Virus record (IMG/VR): IMGVR_UViG_3300021197_001075
Coordinates: 1 to 21,814 of that record
Direction: 5' to 3' (one strand)
Origin: a virus
DNA length: 21,814 bases
Shown here: positions 1-10,000 of the stretch, in pieces
Numbering within the stretch: position 1 is the stretch's first letter
Layout of the letters: each line of letters starts with the position of its first letter
Position numbers and translations under genes: made by a program
The notes under the pieces: generated by a model
The model's database searches: none
Told to the model about the DNA's origin: nothing
What the model saw: the letters and a program-made list of their open reading frames with translations, nothing else

Positions 1-1820
1 CCTCTTATCAGAGGTGGAAGTATGAAATCTTTTATTAAAGGTTGTTTGATTTTAGCTCCACTAGCTTTTATTATACCATGTAATAACTCGTGATTAGCTA
101 CGTTAGATCCTTCTATACCAGTTAGTTTAGCAACTTGACTGTTTACTATTATTTTACCATCTTTTATAAAACCATTAGATTTAGCAGCTTCTTTACCATA
201 CTTCTTAGCTATTTCAGCAGCTGTCATAGTATCATCAAACTCTAAGTTATATAACTTACTATGCTTTCTAGCAAACTCAAGTCCAGACTTAAATTGTTTA
301 TCAACAATAACATCTAAAACTTCTCCTTTTGTTTTCTCTCTAGCCCTTACATCTTTAGTTCTACCATCAACTTTAGAATACTTTAAACGTATTTCTTCCA
401 TTCTAGCTTCTGTTTGCTCTAATGTTTCTTTGGCATCAGGTACCATATTTATACCTTTCTTTTTAGAATCAGCTTCGGCTTTTTGCCTTTTCTTTTCAAG
501 ATCAACCATTTCTTTTACATCTCTTATATCTGAGATTTTTGAATCAACTTGTGTTTCTAAAACAGCATCATTAACTTTTGAATCAACAAATTCACTAAAG
601 TTATTATCATTAGTTACTTCAAGATTAGCTTTTGCAATGTCAGCTGGTGTGGTGTTTGGGCTATTTAAAAAGTCTCTTATATCTTTTTTGCTTCTTAACT
701 CTCCATTTATTTTGTAATTTTGTTTACCAGTTGCTTTAGCAATAATATCACCAACAGCTACAACTCCTTTTGCTTCACCAATAGCTTCTAATGTAGCTTC
801 ACCTAAATCAATATCTTGGCCAGAAGCTGCTTGACCAGCAACCTCACCAGCAAAACCACCTCCCATTTCTAAACCTGTTGTTGCGGCAGCTATTTTAGAA
901 GCACTTCTTAAACCGGTTGTTCCTGCTTGCTTAGCTGTTCTAAGCATTGTACTACCAACACCTCTTGATAAACCTAATGTTAAACCTTCTACAGCACCAA
1001 TCGCAACCCCTCTTTTTATTGATTGTGATTTTATTCTTTCTATAGCATCTGGATCTTCAAGTATACCTCTTATATTTTCTTTACTAAATGGTTTACCTTC
1101 TAATTCTTGTTTTAACAAATCAGTTAGAGTTAAACCTGTTTCCATAGCACCTACTAATCCCATCATACCACCACCTAAACCACCTGTTATAGCACCAGCA
1201 CTAGATGTTATAGGTGCAAATATACCACCAGCTAATCCAGCAGCAGCTCCAGTACCCGCTCCAGCTCCAGCGCCAAGAGCAGCGTAACCTGCTACTTCAT
1301 CTGAATCAGCAGCAGAGTGACCCATTGTTGCTAAAGATGTTACTAACATTTGTGGGAAATAACCCGGATTATCATACATACCACGTAGAGTACCATAAAT
1401 TCCTCCACCGTATTTTTCTTGGGCTTTTTGAAAATTATACTGTTCGTTTGTTATTTGGCTTTGATCCATGTTCGCGACTGCGTCTAGGTAGGCTTGTAGT
1501 TTTTCATCTGATATACTAGCACCATGTTTGTATACATCGAAAGCTTCGTTAACACTGGTACCAGCACCTTTACCTTGTTGATATGCGGAATATATATCCG
1601 TGAAGAAATCTTTATCTTCTGGTTCATCAGTCATAGGATCATTAGTTGCAGCAGCGTGTATATTATGAGCAGTTACCTCGTCACCAAACTGTGGATTATC
1701 TGTGTTCTGAACAAGTGACGGTTCACTTTTCCTTTCGGCTTTAGGATATTTTTCTAAAAAATTTTCAACGTTTTCAGGTTTAACGTTATATACCTGACCG
1801 TTTACTGTAAACTTTTCCAT
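1..1820 (-). CDS. Large virion/ejection protein, partial, with HExxH zincin-like motif
   Basis: This open frame starts at an ATG (complement of 1818-1820) and runs off the left edge without a stop, giving 606 residues of a longer protein. The start (MEKFTVNGQVYNV, then a FLEKYP motif near residues 21-26) resembles short N-terminal segments I recall from phage virion proteins. Residues about 175-230 and 268-330 are rich in Gly and Ala and hydrophobic, suggesting membrane-interacting stretches. Residues 430-500 are charged and probably coiled. At 577-581 there is HELLH, preceded by an IIVNSQVAKLTG-like strand and helix as in zinc metallopeptidases; the third metal ligand would lie outside the window. 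Its place after two other small virion-type proteins matches the largest ejection protein of T7-like phages (gp16 position). Role as an ejected, cell-wall- or protein-cleaving virion component is inferred. The frame is certain; the function is moderately supported. Confidence 0.85.
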   Translation of the reverse strand, partial: MEKFTVNGQVYNVKPENVENFLEKYPKAERKSEPSLVQNTDNPQFGDEVTAHNIHAAATNDPMTDEPEDKDFFTDIYSAYQQGKGAGTSVNEAFDVYKHGASISDEKLQAYLDAVANMDQSQITNEQYNFQKAQEKYGGGIYGTLRGMYDNPGYFPQMLVTSLATMGHSAADSDEVAGYAALGAGAGAGTGAAAGLAGGIFAPITSSAGAITGGLGGGMMGLVGAMETGLTLTDLLKQELEGKPFSKENIRGILEDPDAIERIKSQSIKRGVAIGAVEGLTLGLSRGVGSTMLRTAKQAGTTGLRSASKIAAATTGLEMGGGFAGEVAGQAASGQDIDLGEATLEAIGEAKGVVAVGDIIAKATGKQNYKINGELRSKKDIRDFLNSPNTTPADIAKANLEVTNDNNFSEFVDSKVNDAVLETQVDSKISDIRDVKEMVDLEKKRQKAEADSKKKGINMVPDAKETLEQTEARMEEIRLKYSKVDGRTKDVRAREKTKGEVLDVIVDKQFKSGLEFARKHSKLYNLEFDDTMTAAEIAKKYGKEAAKSNGFIKDGKIIVNSQVAKLTGIEGSNVANHELLHGIIKASGAKIKQPLIKDFILPPLIR

Positions 1821-1829
1821 AAACTTATT

Positions 1830-3317
1830 TTATTTTGGTCCTGCTAATACACCCAATCCATGCGCTGATGGAGGTAACTCCTTTTTCTTATCTTCAATAG
1901 AAGTTGGAACATAATCTATTGAACCATCTTCATTACCACCTTCTTCACCTTGAGGATCACCTTCTACATTTAATTCATCAGGTAATTTAAGTTCGGGCAA
2001 TTTACTTTCTGGTACCGTTGTTATCCAACCGATTTCACCATTTAACCATTTATATAGTTCTCTTCTACTATCACCACTTAATTTTCCTTTTGGAACTGCA
2101 TAATTATCTTGTTCCACCCAATCCATTACTCCTCTTGATGTATTTTGGCTTTTCTGTACAACAAATTGTCTATTATCAGCATCCCATTTAACTCTGTAAC
2201 TTCCTTTTCCAGGTCCTAAGTTTTGTTCCCAAACATTTGCAGAATCAGTTCCTATAACTAAATCTGATAATCCTGGTGAAGCAGCTATGTTTTGTATTTC
2301 CCCCTGTATGTACGCGTATTTGTTAAACTTTGTATTTTCTTTTTCATTTGCTGCTTCATTTTTAGCTTTAAAACCAGCATCATGTTGGCTCTTTAGTTTA
2401 GCCATGTATGAATCTTCTAAGTCTCTTGTTAATATTTTTTCAGCTTCAAGAGCTAAAGCCGCGTCATCACCTTTTATAGCAGCTATTACATTTTCATAAT
2501 CATCTATATTTAATAAACCCTGTTCACCAAGCATGGGATCAAAAGCTAAAGACATAGTACCATCAACACCTTCAGCTTGCATTAGTTCTCTAAAATCATT
2601 TTGAGCTAATAACGTACTGTTATTGTCTAACATTTTACCTGAAGCATAGCCTTTGGTTAAATTACTTAATAATTTTTTAGATGATTTATAAGCTTTATTT
2701 TGATAATCAGGTATATCATTAAAAGCTGTATAACCCATATCATCATTTCCAAAAGAAATACTACCATCTTCACCAATACTCATTTTAGCGTTACCAGTTT
2801 TACCAAATATTTCTGCTAAAGCACTTGTATCTCCTTCGTCAGAAGTTATTGAAAAGTTATCATTAGCAAAATCCTCAGTCCAGTCTAAACCCCTTTGTTG
2901 ATATTGTTTTAATTGATTAAAGAGCATACCATCTTTACCATATGATTTTTTTATTATATCTCTTTTCTTTTTCAATTCAAGATACTCTGGATCGTTAGGA
3001 TCCATTTTATCCATTAATTGTTTAATCTCCCATTGTTTTTTAGACTGAGTATCAACAAAGGTATTTATTTGATCTGAAAACTTAGGTGATACTAAATTTG
3101 TAAGGTGTCCAGATCCTGTTTCTATTGCTTCAGCATTAGCCCTTGCTTTATTTTTAGACTGTTTATTTAATAACTGTCTATAGTAAGGATTAGGATAACC
3201 AGCTGCTTTAGCTCTACCTTTAGCCTCATTAGACACATACTTGTGGTTAGTCATGTAATCACTATATTGACCGTAGTTACCGTGTCCTTTAAATCCTGAT
3301 CTTTTTTGTTCAGCCAT
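1830..3317 (-). CDS. Probable virion-internal protein, function unknown
   Basis: A 495-residue soluble protein with no signal peptide or clear membrane segment. I do not recognise a domain. The first 60 residues are basic and Tyr/Asn-rich. Residues about 85-135 and 300-345 are strongly charged, helical and probably coiled coil. The C-terminus from about 445 is acidic and Pro/Gly-rich, hence likely disordered. It starts two bases after the stop of the S74-domain protein and is followed within 10 bases by the large HExxH protein, so the three are almost certainly co-translated. The medium size and the position between a small Gly/Ala-rich protein and a giant protein fit the middle member of a T7-like ejection set (gp15 position), but that is inferred from order only. 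It could equally be another minor structural protein. Confidence 0.8.
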   Translation of the reverse strand: MAEQKRSGFKGHGNYGQYSDYMTNHKYVSNEAKGRAKAAGYPNPYYRQLLNKQSKNKARANAEAIETGSGHLTNLVSPKFSDQINTFVDTQSKKQWEIKQLMDKMDPNDPEYLELKKKRDIIKKSYGKDGMLFNQLKQYQQRGLDWTEDFANDNFSITSDEGDTSALAEIFGKTGNAKMSIGEDGSISFGNDDMGYTAFNDIPDYQNKAYKSSKKLLSNLTKGYASGKMLDNNSTLLAQNDFRELMQAEGVDGTMSLAFDPMLGEQGLLNIDDYENVIAAIKGDDAALALEAEKILTRDLEDSYMAKLKSQHDAGFKAKNEAANEKENTKFNKYAYIQGEIQNIAASPGLSDLVIGTDSANVWEQNLGPGKGSYRVKWDADNRQFVVQKSQNTSRGVMDWVEQDNYAVPKGKLSGDSRRELYKWLNGEIGWITTVPESKLPELKLPDELNVEGDPQGEEGGNEDGSIDYVPTSIEDKKKELPPSAHGLGVLAGPK

Positions 3318-3319
3318 GA

Positions 3320-4150
3320 TTATATTTGTTTAAAATTTACGTCTAGTTTAGAGTAATCTACCATATCGTAGCCATCTTTATGTTTTATAACAGCGTATTG
3401 TGGTATTTCATCAGACATAACACCTTGATAAATATGTTCTCCAAACTTTTTATTAATGTATTCAAAGATATATATTTTTAATCCACTAGGTGAATACCCA
3501 ATTAGTTTTATATTCTTTTTAAGTTTTCTATCAGAAGCAGCTGCAAATGCGTCTAAGCCTTGACCAGCTGATTCACCAACTTGACTAATACCAGAATATA
3601 TAGCTTCAGTTGCTTTTGCTCTTGCTGCTTTTGCAGCACCTAACCTTTGACTAGCTTGATCAAATAAGAAACTTTGTTTATCTAATCCCATTTGTCTAGA
3701 AGCAGTGGCGCCTGCTAATTCAGAAGATTGTAGATTCATAGCTCCTTGAGCTGCAGCTCTTTCATTTGCTGATTCTTGTTGACCTATACTAACAGAAGCT
3801 GCTTGATTTTGTTGAGCTGCTTGATTAGCCATAGTTTGTGCTAACGCAGCAATACCACCACCACCTGCTGCTCCAGCCATGTTACTCATGATGTTAGCTT
3901 GCGATGCTTGATTTTGTTGAGCTTGAAACTCTGCTGCTTGTGTATTTACAGTTAAATCTTCAAATGCATTTTCTTGATTGGCGTATAAGTTTGAAGTATC
4001 AAACCCTGCCATTCTTTGTTTTGATGCAGCAAATTCAGCTTTAGCTGCTCTTTCTTCTGCTTTTCTTTTTCTACTACCGATAATACCACTAGCTATGCTA
4101 GTTACACCTCCGATTGCGCCACCGATAGCTGCTCCCATTCCTGGTACCAT
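3320..4150 (-). CDS. Ejection-type virion protein with C-terminal S74 self-cleaving chaperone domain
   Basis: A 276-residue protein in three parts. Residues 1-25 are a Gly/Ala-rich hydrophobic segment followed by SRKRK, compatible with membrane insertion. Residues 30-205 are Ala/Gln-rich helix, resembling small internal virion proteins (T7 gp14 position) of marine podoviruses. Residues 206-276 match the Peptidase S74 / intramolecular chaperone family: SDRKLKKNI, then IYIFEY, YQGVMSDEIP and GYDMVDYSKLD. In this family the protein trimerises and cuts itself before the Ser, using a Ser-Lys pair five residues apart; here S206 and K211 are both present, predicting cleavage between A205 and S206 and release of a 71-residue piece. 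The domain ends soon after its VDYS strand and lacks the long helical tail of many homologues. The gene lies between a small beta-rich protein and two other probable ejection proteins. The S74 call is strong; the gp14-like role is inferred. Confidence 0.88.
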   Translation of the reverse strand: MVPGMGAAIGGAIGGVTSIASGIIGSRKRKAEERAAKAEFAASKQRMAGFDTSNLYANQENAFEDLTVNTQAAEFQAQQNQASQANIMSNMAGAAGGGGIAALAQTMANQAAQQNQAASVSIGQQESANERAAAQGAMNLQSSELAGATASRQMGLDKQSFLFDQASQRLGAAKAARAKATEAIYSGISQVGESAGQGLDAFAAASDRKLKKNIKLIGYSPSGLKIYIFEYINKKFGEHIYQGVMSDEIPQYAVIKHKDGYDMVDYSKLDVNFKQI

Positions 4151-4192
4151 AATTCTATTGTTTTATTAAGTTATACATATTATAATCACACA

Positions 4193-4681
4193 TTATTTGC
4201 TACTTTCAACCACTTCACTGTTAACAGCGAATATTTCAGCTTCTTCTGTATCTGTACATATTAGTTCTACTTCAGCGTAGTAACCCATTAAGCTTGACAT
4301 GTTAGCTCTAGCATCTTTACTAAACATTATAAAGCTACTATTATTTGGCCTTGTTGTGTTAGTATCAATGTGTGCTTTTATTTGGTTGGCAGTGGTTAAT
4401 GTTCCACCACGTGTGTTTTGCATGTCTGTTACATTTCCAATTTGTACTAAAGATGTGTTATTAGCACCGTAAGCGGCATATGCCTGAGTAGGATTACCAC
4501 TTTGATTTTCATAAAACATAGGTGAGTTACTACCATCATAAGCAGTACCATCATCACTATCTACGTAGCTATATTCACCATCAGAAAGTGTATGGTTAAC
4601 CGTAGTTATATGATATATCATATCACCTATTTGAAGTGAATCATTTATCGCGTATGGAAATGTTATAGTTAATGTTGCCAT
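4193..4681 (-). CDS. Small beta-rich structural protein, function unknown
   Basis: A 162-residue protein, Thr/Ser/Asn-rich with alternating hydrophobic residues, which suggests an all-beta fold. There is no signal peptide or membrane segment. The C-terminus (GYYAEVELICTDTEEAEIF, then a VESSK end) resembles a conserved ending I recall from small structural proteins encoded next to tail fibre genes in uncultured marine phages. It follows the adhesin gene after 15 bases that contain four AAAT units and no Shine-Dalgarno sequence. A 42-base A/T-rich gap without any recognisable signal separates it from the next gene. A tail or fibre accessory protein is the best guess from context. Confidence 0.75.
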   Translation of the reverse strand: MATLTITFPYAINDSLQIGDMIYHITTVNHTLSDGEYSYVDSDDGTAYDGSNSPMFYENQSGNPTQAYAAYGANNTSLVQIGNVTDMQNTRGGTLTTANQIKAHIDTNTTRPNNSSFIMFSKDARANMSSLMGYYAEVELICTDTEEAEIFAVNSEVVESSK

Positions 4682-4696
4682 ATTTTATTTATTTAT

Positions 4697-7075
4697 TTAA
4701 CAGTTTGTTCCGCCAGTACTATTTATAGAATCAGCAGCTGTGCTATACCAAATAGAATTTTTAATATAAACTGATGCTGTTCCACTTGCATTAACATCTA
4801 TTATTTTAGCTCCACCAAAATCAGTACTAGAACAACCACCAACTTTTGTGACTACTCTAACAAATTTGTTTAAACCAAAACAACCACCTGGCATTAACGC
4901 TAAATTAGTACCATTACAGTATTGAGTAGAATCTATGTAATATATAACTCCAGTTCCAGACCCAGCAGCGTTATATATTTCTACTTTCCATGTTGCTGCT
5001 TCTGTTACATCACCAATACTTATTGTGAATTGTTTTTCAAAGTTTCCACTTCCATCAGCATCAGTAGATCTAACTCTAATAGAGTAAGAGTTTTTAGTTT
5101 CATAATCAAACACTATACCAGCTCTTAAATTACTACCACTTATGTTAAAGCTAGCGTTGTCAGTATCACCAGTACCAGATACTAATGTATAAGCATAAGT
5201 TCCACTACCATCAGGATCAGTTGATGAAAATGCTCCAATAACATCATTAACACTATTGTTTTCATTTATACTTTGACTACTCATTGTAATATTAGTAGGA
5301 GCGTCAGCTACTGCAGCTAAGGTAATTGTAGCTGTTGATGTGTTACTATCTTCGTGACCATCATTTACTTTCCAAGTAAAATTAGTTGTTCCGTTCCAAT
5401 TTGCTGTTGGTGTAAATGTAACAACACCAGTAGATGTATTAACAGAACCTAAAGTACCGTTACCACCTGTATTATCAGCAACTATTGAATATGTTAACGT
5501 ATCACCTTCTGGATCAGTAGCTCCACTATTAGCTGATAAATCTATAACTAAATTATTATCTTCAGTACCATTAAACGTTTTGTTTAGTGTTACTGGAGCT
5601 TGATTTATTATGTTATCTAAATTTAAATTAGATGTTACGTTAGCAGTTCCACCAGTTTCCCAAAGGTATCCAGTATCACTACTTGTTATGTTTACAGTAG
5701 TAGAGTTATCTCCCGTTGCTGTTAAACTACCAACTTCCCATACCATACCATTATTACTAGCATGTAGGGTATTTGTAAAATCATTATTACCAGCTGTATC
5801 ATAACCAACTTCATTACTAAATACAGGTTGTCTTCTTAACTGTAATACTTTACCTGCTGTTGATGATGTAACTACAACATGGAATTTACCACCAGCGGCT
5901 AATAAATTACCATTATCATCATAGTTTGATCCACTTGCTGTTATACCTGAAATTACACTAGAAGCAGGTGCTGCACCTGAGGCTACGTTTAAAGACGTAC
6001 CAGATGCTGTTAAGGTTATACTAACGTCAGGAATTTGAAGTACACTCCAAGTATAAGCATTGTTATTACCTGTACCACCTTGAACTGTGTTAGTTGATGG
6101 TGATGTACCACCTTGTAATGAAAAATTATAAGTTTTACTATCAGCTGAAGACGGTATAGTTATTTCTACTTCATAAATCCCATTTGAAGGAATTGTTAAA
6201 TTACCAGATGTAGTTGAACCCGATGTAAACGTATCACTAGTAAAATCATAAGTATGACTATCACTAGCTCTTGTTAATGTTAATACTGCAGATGACCCAG
6301 CGTTACCAAATATCTTTACTATATTAGTATCACCATCTGTACTAAAACTATCTCTATCTGTTACGTAACCTGTTACTAAATTAGCTTGAGTAGTTACTGC
6401 AGATACAGCGTTAGCACTAATATCTAAATTATGTCCGCTTACGTTAGCTTCGGGGACTGTGACAGTTACTTGAACAGCATAAGCTGTAGGTAAATTACCA
6501 TCATCCCACGCGTAAGGTGTGATAATATAAGTATAGTTATCAGCGTAATCACCAACAGTTGTTTTTGTAAAAGTTGGAGCAGCTGTAAAATAATAACCAC
6601 TAGCACAAACGTAATTTTGAGATATAATAATACCAGCACTTCCAGCAACAGATGTTTTAGTGTAAGCGTTAGCGCTAGCATTCGTTACCGGAGAAGCTGT
6701 AACATTACCATTAACTACTTGATCCCAAGTTCCAGCTATTGTAAATGTTGCTAGTTTTTCATCTATAGCAGCACCATTAATATCTATTGTAAAAGTATTG
6801 TTGTCAGCAGCAACAAAAGAATCTTTAAGATCAACAGTAACAGTAACTTTGTTATCAGAAGCATAAGCTACACCGGTGTTAGCTAGTGTAATACTTTGTA
6901 TTTGATTAACCCAAGGTGCAGTTGTTAAATCCGTATCTTGTGAAAAATCCGAAGCGCTAACTCTATAACCAGTACTAGGTGTTATAGTCAACACTTGATT
7001 AGCAACACCTGTTAAATTGTTATTTTTTGTAACATTAACTGATTTAGAATCTATTGAGCAATTAGTTAAGGCCAT
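4697..7075 (-). CDS. Tail fibre/adhesin with cadherin-like domains
   Basis: A 792-residue, Thr/Ser/Asn/Gly-rich beta protein. The first 490 residues contain several Ig-like beta segments that I cannot assign exactly. Residues about 491-590 form a tandem-95/cadherin-like domain (DPEGDTLTYS at 521-530, VVTFTPTANWNG at 551-562, WKVNDG at 568-573). Residues about 592-693 form a cadherin repeat with probable calcium ligands: DPDG at 620-623, FDYET at 656-660 and DADG at 672-675. The final 100 residues are a separate domain with Cys720, Cys732, Cys748 and terminal Cys792. Such domains mediate calcium-dependent binding, so this is likely a host-recognition fibre on the virion surface. It starts three bases past the first base of the preceding stop (TAATATG), so it is translationally linked to the nozzle gene. 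Adhesin role is inferred from domain content and position. Confidence 0.88.
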   Translation of the reverse strand: MALTNCSIDSKSVNVTKNNNLTGVANQVLTITPSTGYRVSASDFSQDTDLTTAPWVNQIQSITLANTGVAYASDNKVTVTVDLKDSFVAADNNTFTIDINGAAIDEKLATFTIAGTWDQVVNGNVTASPVTNASANAYTKTSVAGSAGIIISQNYVCASGYYFTAAPTFTKTTVGDYADNYTYIITPYAWDDGNLPTAYAVQVTVTVPEANVSGHNLDISANAVSAVTTQANLVTGYVTDRDSFSTDGDTNIVKIFGNAGSSAVLTLTRASDSHTYDFTSDTFTSGSTTSGNLTIPSNGIYEVEITIPSSADSKTYNFSLQGGTSPSTNTVQGGTGNNNAYTWSVLQIPDVSITLTASGTSLNVASGAAPASSVISGITASGSNYDDNGNLLAAGGKFHVVVTSSTAGKVLQLRRQPVFSNEVGYDTAGNNDFTNTLHASNNGMVWEVGSLTATGDNSTTVNITSSDTGYLWETGGTANVTSNLNLDNIINQAPVTLNKTFNGTEDNNLVIDLSANSGATDPEGDTLTYSIVADNTGGNGTLGSVNTSTGVVTFTPTANWNGTTNFTWKVNDGHEDSNTSTATITLAAVADAPTNITMSSQSINENNSVNDVIGAFSSTDPDGSGTYAYTLVSGTGDTDNASFNISGSNLRAGIVFDYETKNSYSIRVRSTDADGSGNFEKQFTISIGDVTEAATWKVEIYNAAGSGTGVIYYIDSTQYCNGTNLALMPGGCFGLNKFVRVVTKVGGCSSTDFGGAKIIDVNASGTASVYIKNSIWYSTAADSINSTGGTNC

Positions 7076-7076
7076 A

Positions 7077-10000
7077 TTATAAGTTGTTTTCTTCTATTGT
7101 TATTGTAACTTGAGTAGGAGCTGATGAATCAGCAACATTACTCGGGTTTCCTATACCCTGTATGTTAAATTCTTTAGTATCTAAATTAATTTTAGTAGTA
7201 GCATCTCCTTTAACAAAGTTAAACCATTTACCTTCTTTTTCTATAAACTCTGGTACAAAACCACTTTGTTTATCTGTAACTACATTGTTAACATACCAAC
7301 CAGGTCTAGTTTCATTAATATTGTATAACGAACCTTCTGTATCACCAGCAGTCATTACAGCTCCATCAGCATCCCAACTACTAACTCTAAGATCTTGTAG
7401 TATTCTACTTCTAGAACCTTCATAACTTATAGTTTTAAATGATTTAATAGTAGAAGGTGTTTCATTAAATATTAATTTAACCTTTGAATCATACTGTGTA
7501 GCGTAAAAATTATTTCTAACAGGGTTATCATGAGAATATATTTGACCAAGTCTAAACGTGTAGTACACATTATTTAATGATACTCCTGCTTCTGGTATAA
7601 ATGATTTTCTACTAGGCCAACCTGTAACTTGTTCTTTAAAACTAACAGTATCTTCAGTACCTCTTAAACTAGCATGTTGCATTGATATATTATATAATCC
7701 TTTAGCATCATCATGACTACCTATAAACAATTCATTTAAAGCTAAGTTGTCTTTAAAATAATCTTTCATACCATGCGCTGATATTTCAGACAAACCGTCT
7801 CTTGATAATCTTAATACAACGCCTCTAGCTTTATCTGTAAAGTATGATCTAAAACCATAAGAAGCAAAACTTTCTGGATTTTTACTAATACCAAAATCAC
7901 CTATATAAGGTACTGCTTGTCCTAAAACTCTATTTGTAGCGGTTAATTGTGCATTTCCACTAGCTTCGAATAAAGCATCTTTATTAGCTAGTACTTTGAG
8001 TATTTTATCTTCACAACAAACTGTTAGATCTGTATCTCTTTGATTTAATTTTTGTATTGATCCGTATTCTGGATTTAAATCTTTTACTATAGGTTCTGCT
8101 ATTATAAATTGATTTAATCTGTTTATCCCAGATGTTGAATTATATAATCCAGAAAATATTAAACCATTTTTTCTAACCTCTTCTTTATATTGTTCTGCTA
8201 ATGGAGCAGATGCTTTAACACCTTTAGCTATTGTCATTGTGTTGAAGTCATCTCTTATTCTATTTGATTCAACACCATTACCAAAAGACCAACAATTAGA
8301 GTAGTCTAATAATTGTGCTGTACCATGAGTAGCAATAGCATAAGCTTTACTAGCTTCATAGTATATGTCCATTTCTATAGCTTCTTTAGGTTCTGTTTCC
8401 CAAACAGCAGGATTTTGACTTTTATATGTGTTATCTTCGTCAAATGTTTGTAATATTTCTATATTACCAAAAGTACTATTACTAACATTGCTATTAAAAT
8501 CCCAACCGTAAATATTTTTATCTAATTCTAAAACAAATATCATTGCTTGATTTCTCCACCAACCATCATCCGAAGCTGCAGCTTTATCAAACAATCTAAT
8601 ACCTCTATAAGCATGTTTCTTAATTTTATATATAGTACCATTACTATCTTCAGAAAATCTAAATTCTGTACCATCAGTTGTTAAAGCTGTAGCCATGTTA
8701 GCGTGCTGACCATTATCTTGACTAAAAACACCTGACAACTCTCTATTACCATGAAAGTGTATTACTATTTTATTTCTATTAGCTGTTATACCATATTTAT
8801 AATCTTGTTTTCCACCTTCAGCTAAACTAGGTTTTGTACCATAAGCTGCACCTTTAAAATCTTCTATACCACAATTAAAACTTGTAAACCATCTATAATT
8901 AACACCTAAGTCTTCATAATCACCCCAAGCGGAAGAATTACAACCTCCACTTCTTTTGTATATACCTTGTTGGTGTTTTACAGAGTAACTAGGATCTGAA
9001 GCCTGTGTACTCAATATATGTTCTTGCAAAGCTTGATCTCTATACACTTTAACAAAAAACCTTCCTGTAAACTCTGCTTTGTTTTTTGATTCTAATCTAG
9101 CTATTTCTAAAGTCATACCAGCAACAGCACTAGAGAATGAACCATCTGGAAAAAATTGTTCAACCTCAGAGCCAAACTTTTTCTTAATATTAAATCTATA
9201 TTCATCATCACCTGTACCACTAGCGTTTGAGTTCAAACCTAAACTGGAAACTTCATACCAGTCTGAGGTACCTACAGAAGCTCTTATTCTAATTATTAAT
9301 CCAGAAGCTGATAGTATATCTGAGTTTTCTCCAAATCTAGTTTCAAAATCATCTTTATCAACATCAACATATTTACCATCTTTTAAAGGATAAGCATCTG
9401 ATGCAAAACCAGTTGTTAATTCTCCGTAAGAAACTTTTGTTTCTTTTAATTCTGTTGGTGCGCTATTTTCTATAGCTATAACTTTATACTTAGCATCTCT
9501 AACTACAAAATCATCGCTATCATGTTCTTTTTTAAGTATAATAAACGTTTCTTCATCTAATTTATTTCTTTCTGACGAAGGAAATGTTAACCAAACGTTA
9601 CCATCTTCAGCATCATAATGTCTATCCATACATAAATTATAATATGAATTAGATGTATCTTTTATAAAAAACTTATAATGTGTTGCAAATGAAGGTGCAG
9701 AACTAATAATGTTAGCTTGTATTTGAGTACGATTAATTGCATCGTCTTTAGATAAAGTAAAAGAACCAGAGTCATCAGCTTGAACTGGTGTTTCTCTACC
9801 ATATTGATCTCTATATACAACACCTAGTTGATATGTCCTTTGTGATTTTAATGATCTGCCAGGTTCTCTTGCTACATCTAACGATCTTATTTTAGATACA
9901 GTTTCAAACTTAGGTGTTATCTCAATACCTGAACTATCTATTAAATCAAAATTTTGAGTATAATTTCCATATACTATTCTGTTAGCAACCAACTCTTGAG

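Noticed and set aside
430-1718. Three plus-strand open frames (430-717, 1214-1519, 1524-1718)
   Set aside because: They lie antisense to the continuous minus-strand frame 1-1820, which has recognisable virion protein features. Their translations are low-complexity (Leu/Gln or Ser/Phe-rich), as expected for shadows.
4151-4192. Possible promoter in the A/T-rich gap before the S74 gene
   Set aside because: No TTTG or TAnnTTTG pair (Bacteroidota type) and no spaced TTGACA/TATAAT pair; base composition alone is not evidence.
6466-6681. Minus-strand 71-residue open frame inside the adhesin gene
   Set aside because: Leu/Ile-rich frame-shifted translation of Thr/Val-rich beta repeats; no leader or conservation sign, and fully inside a better gene.
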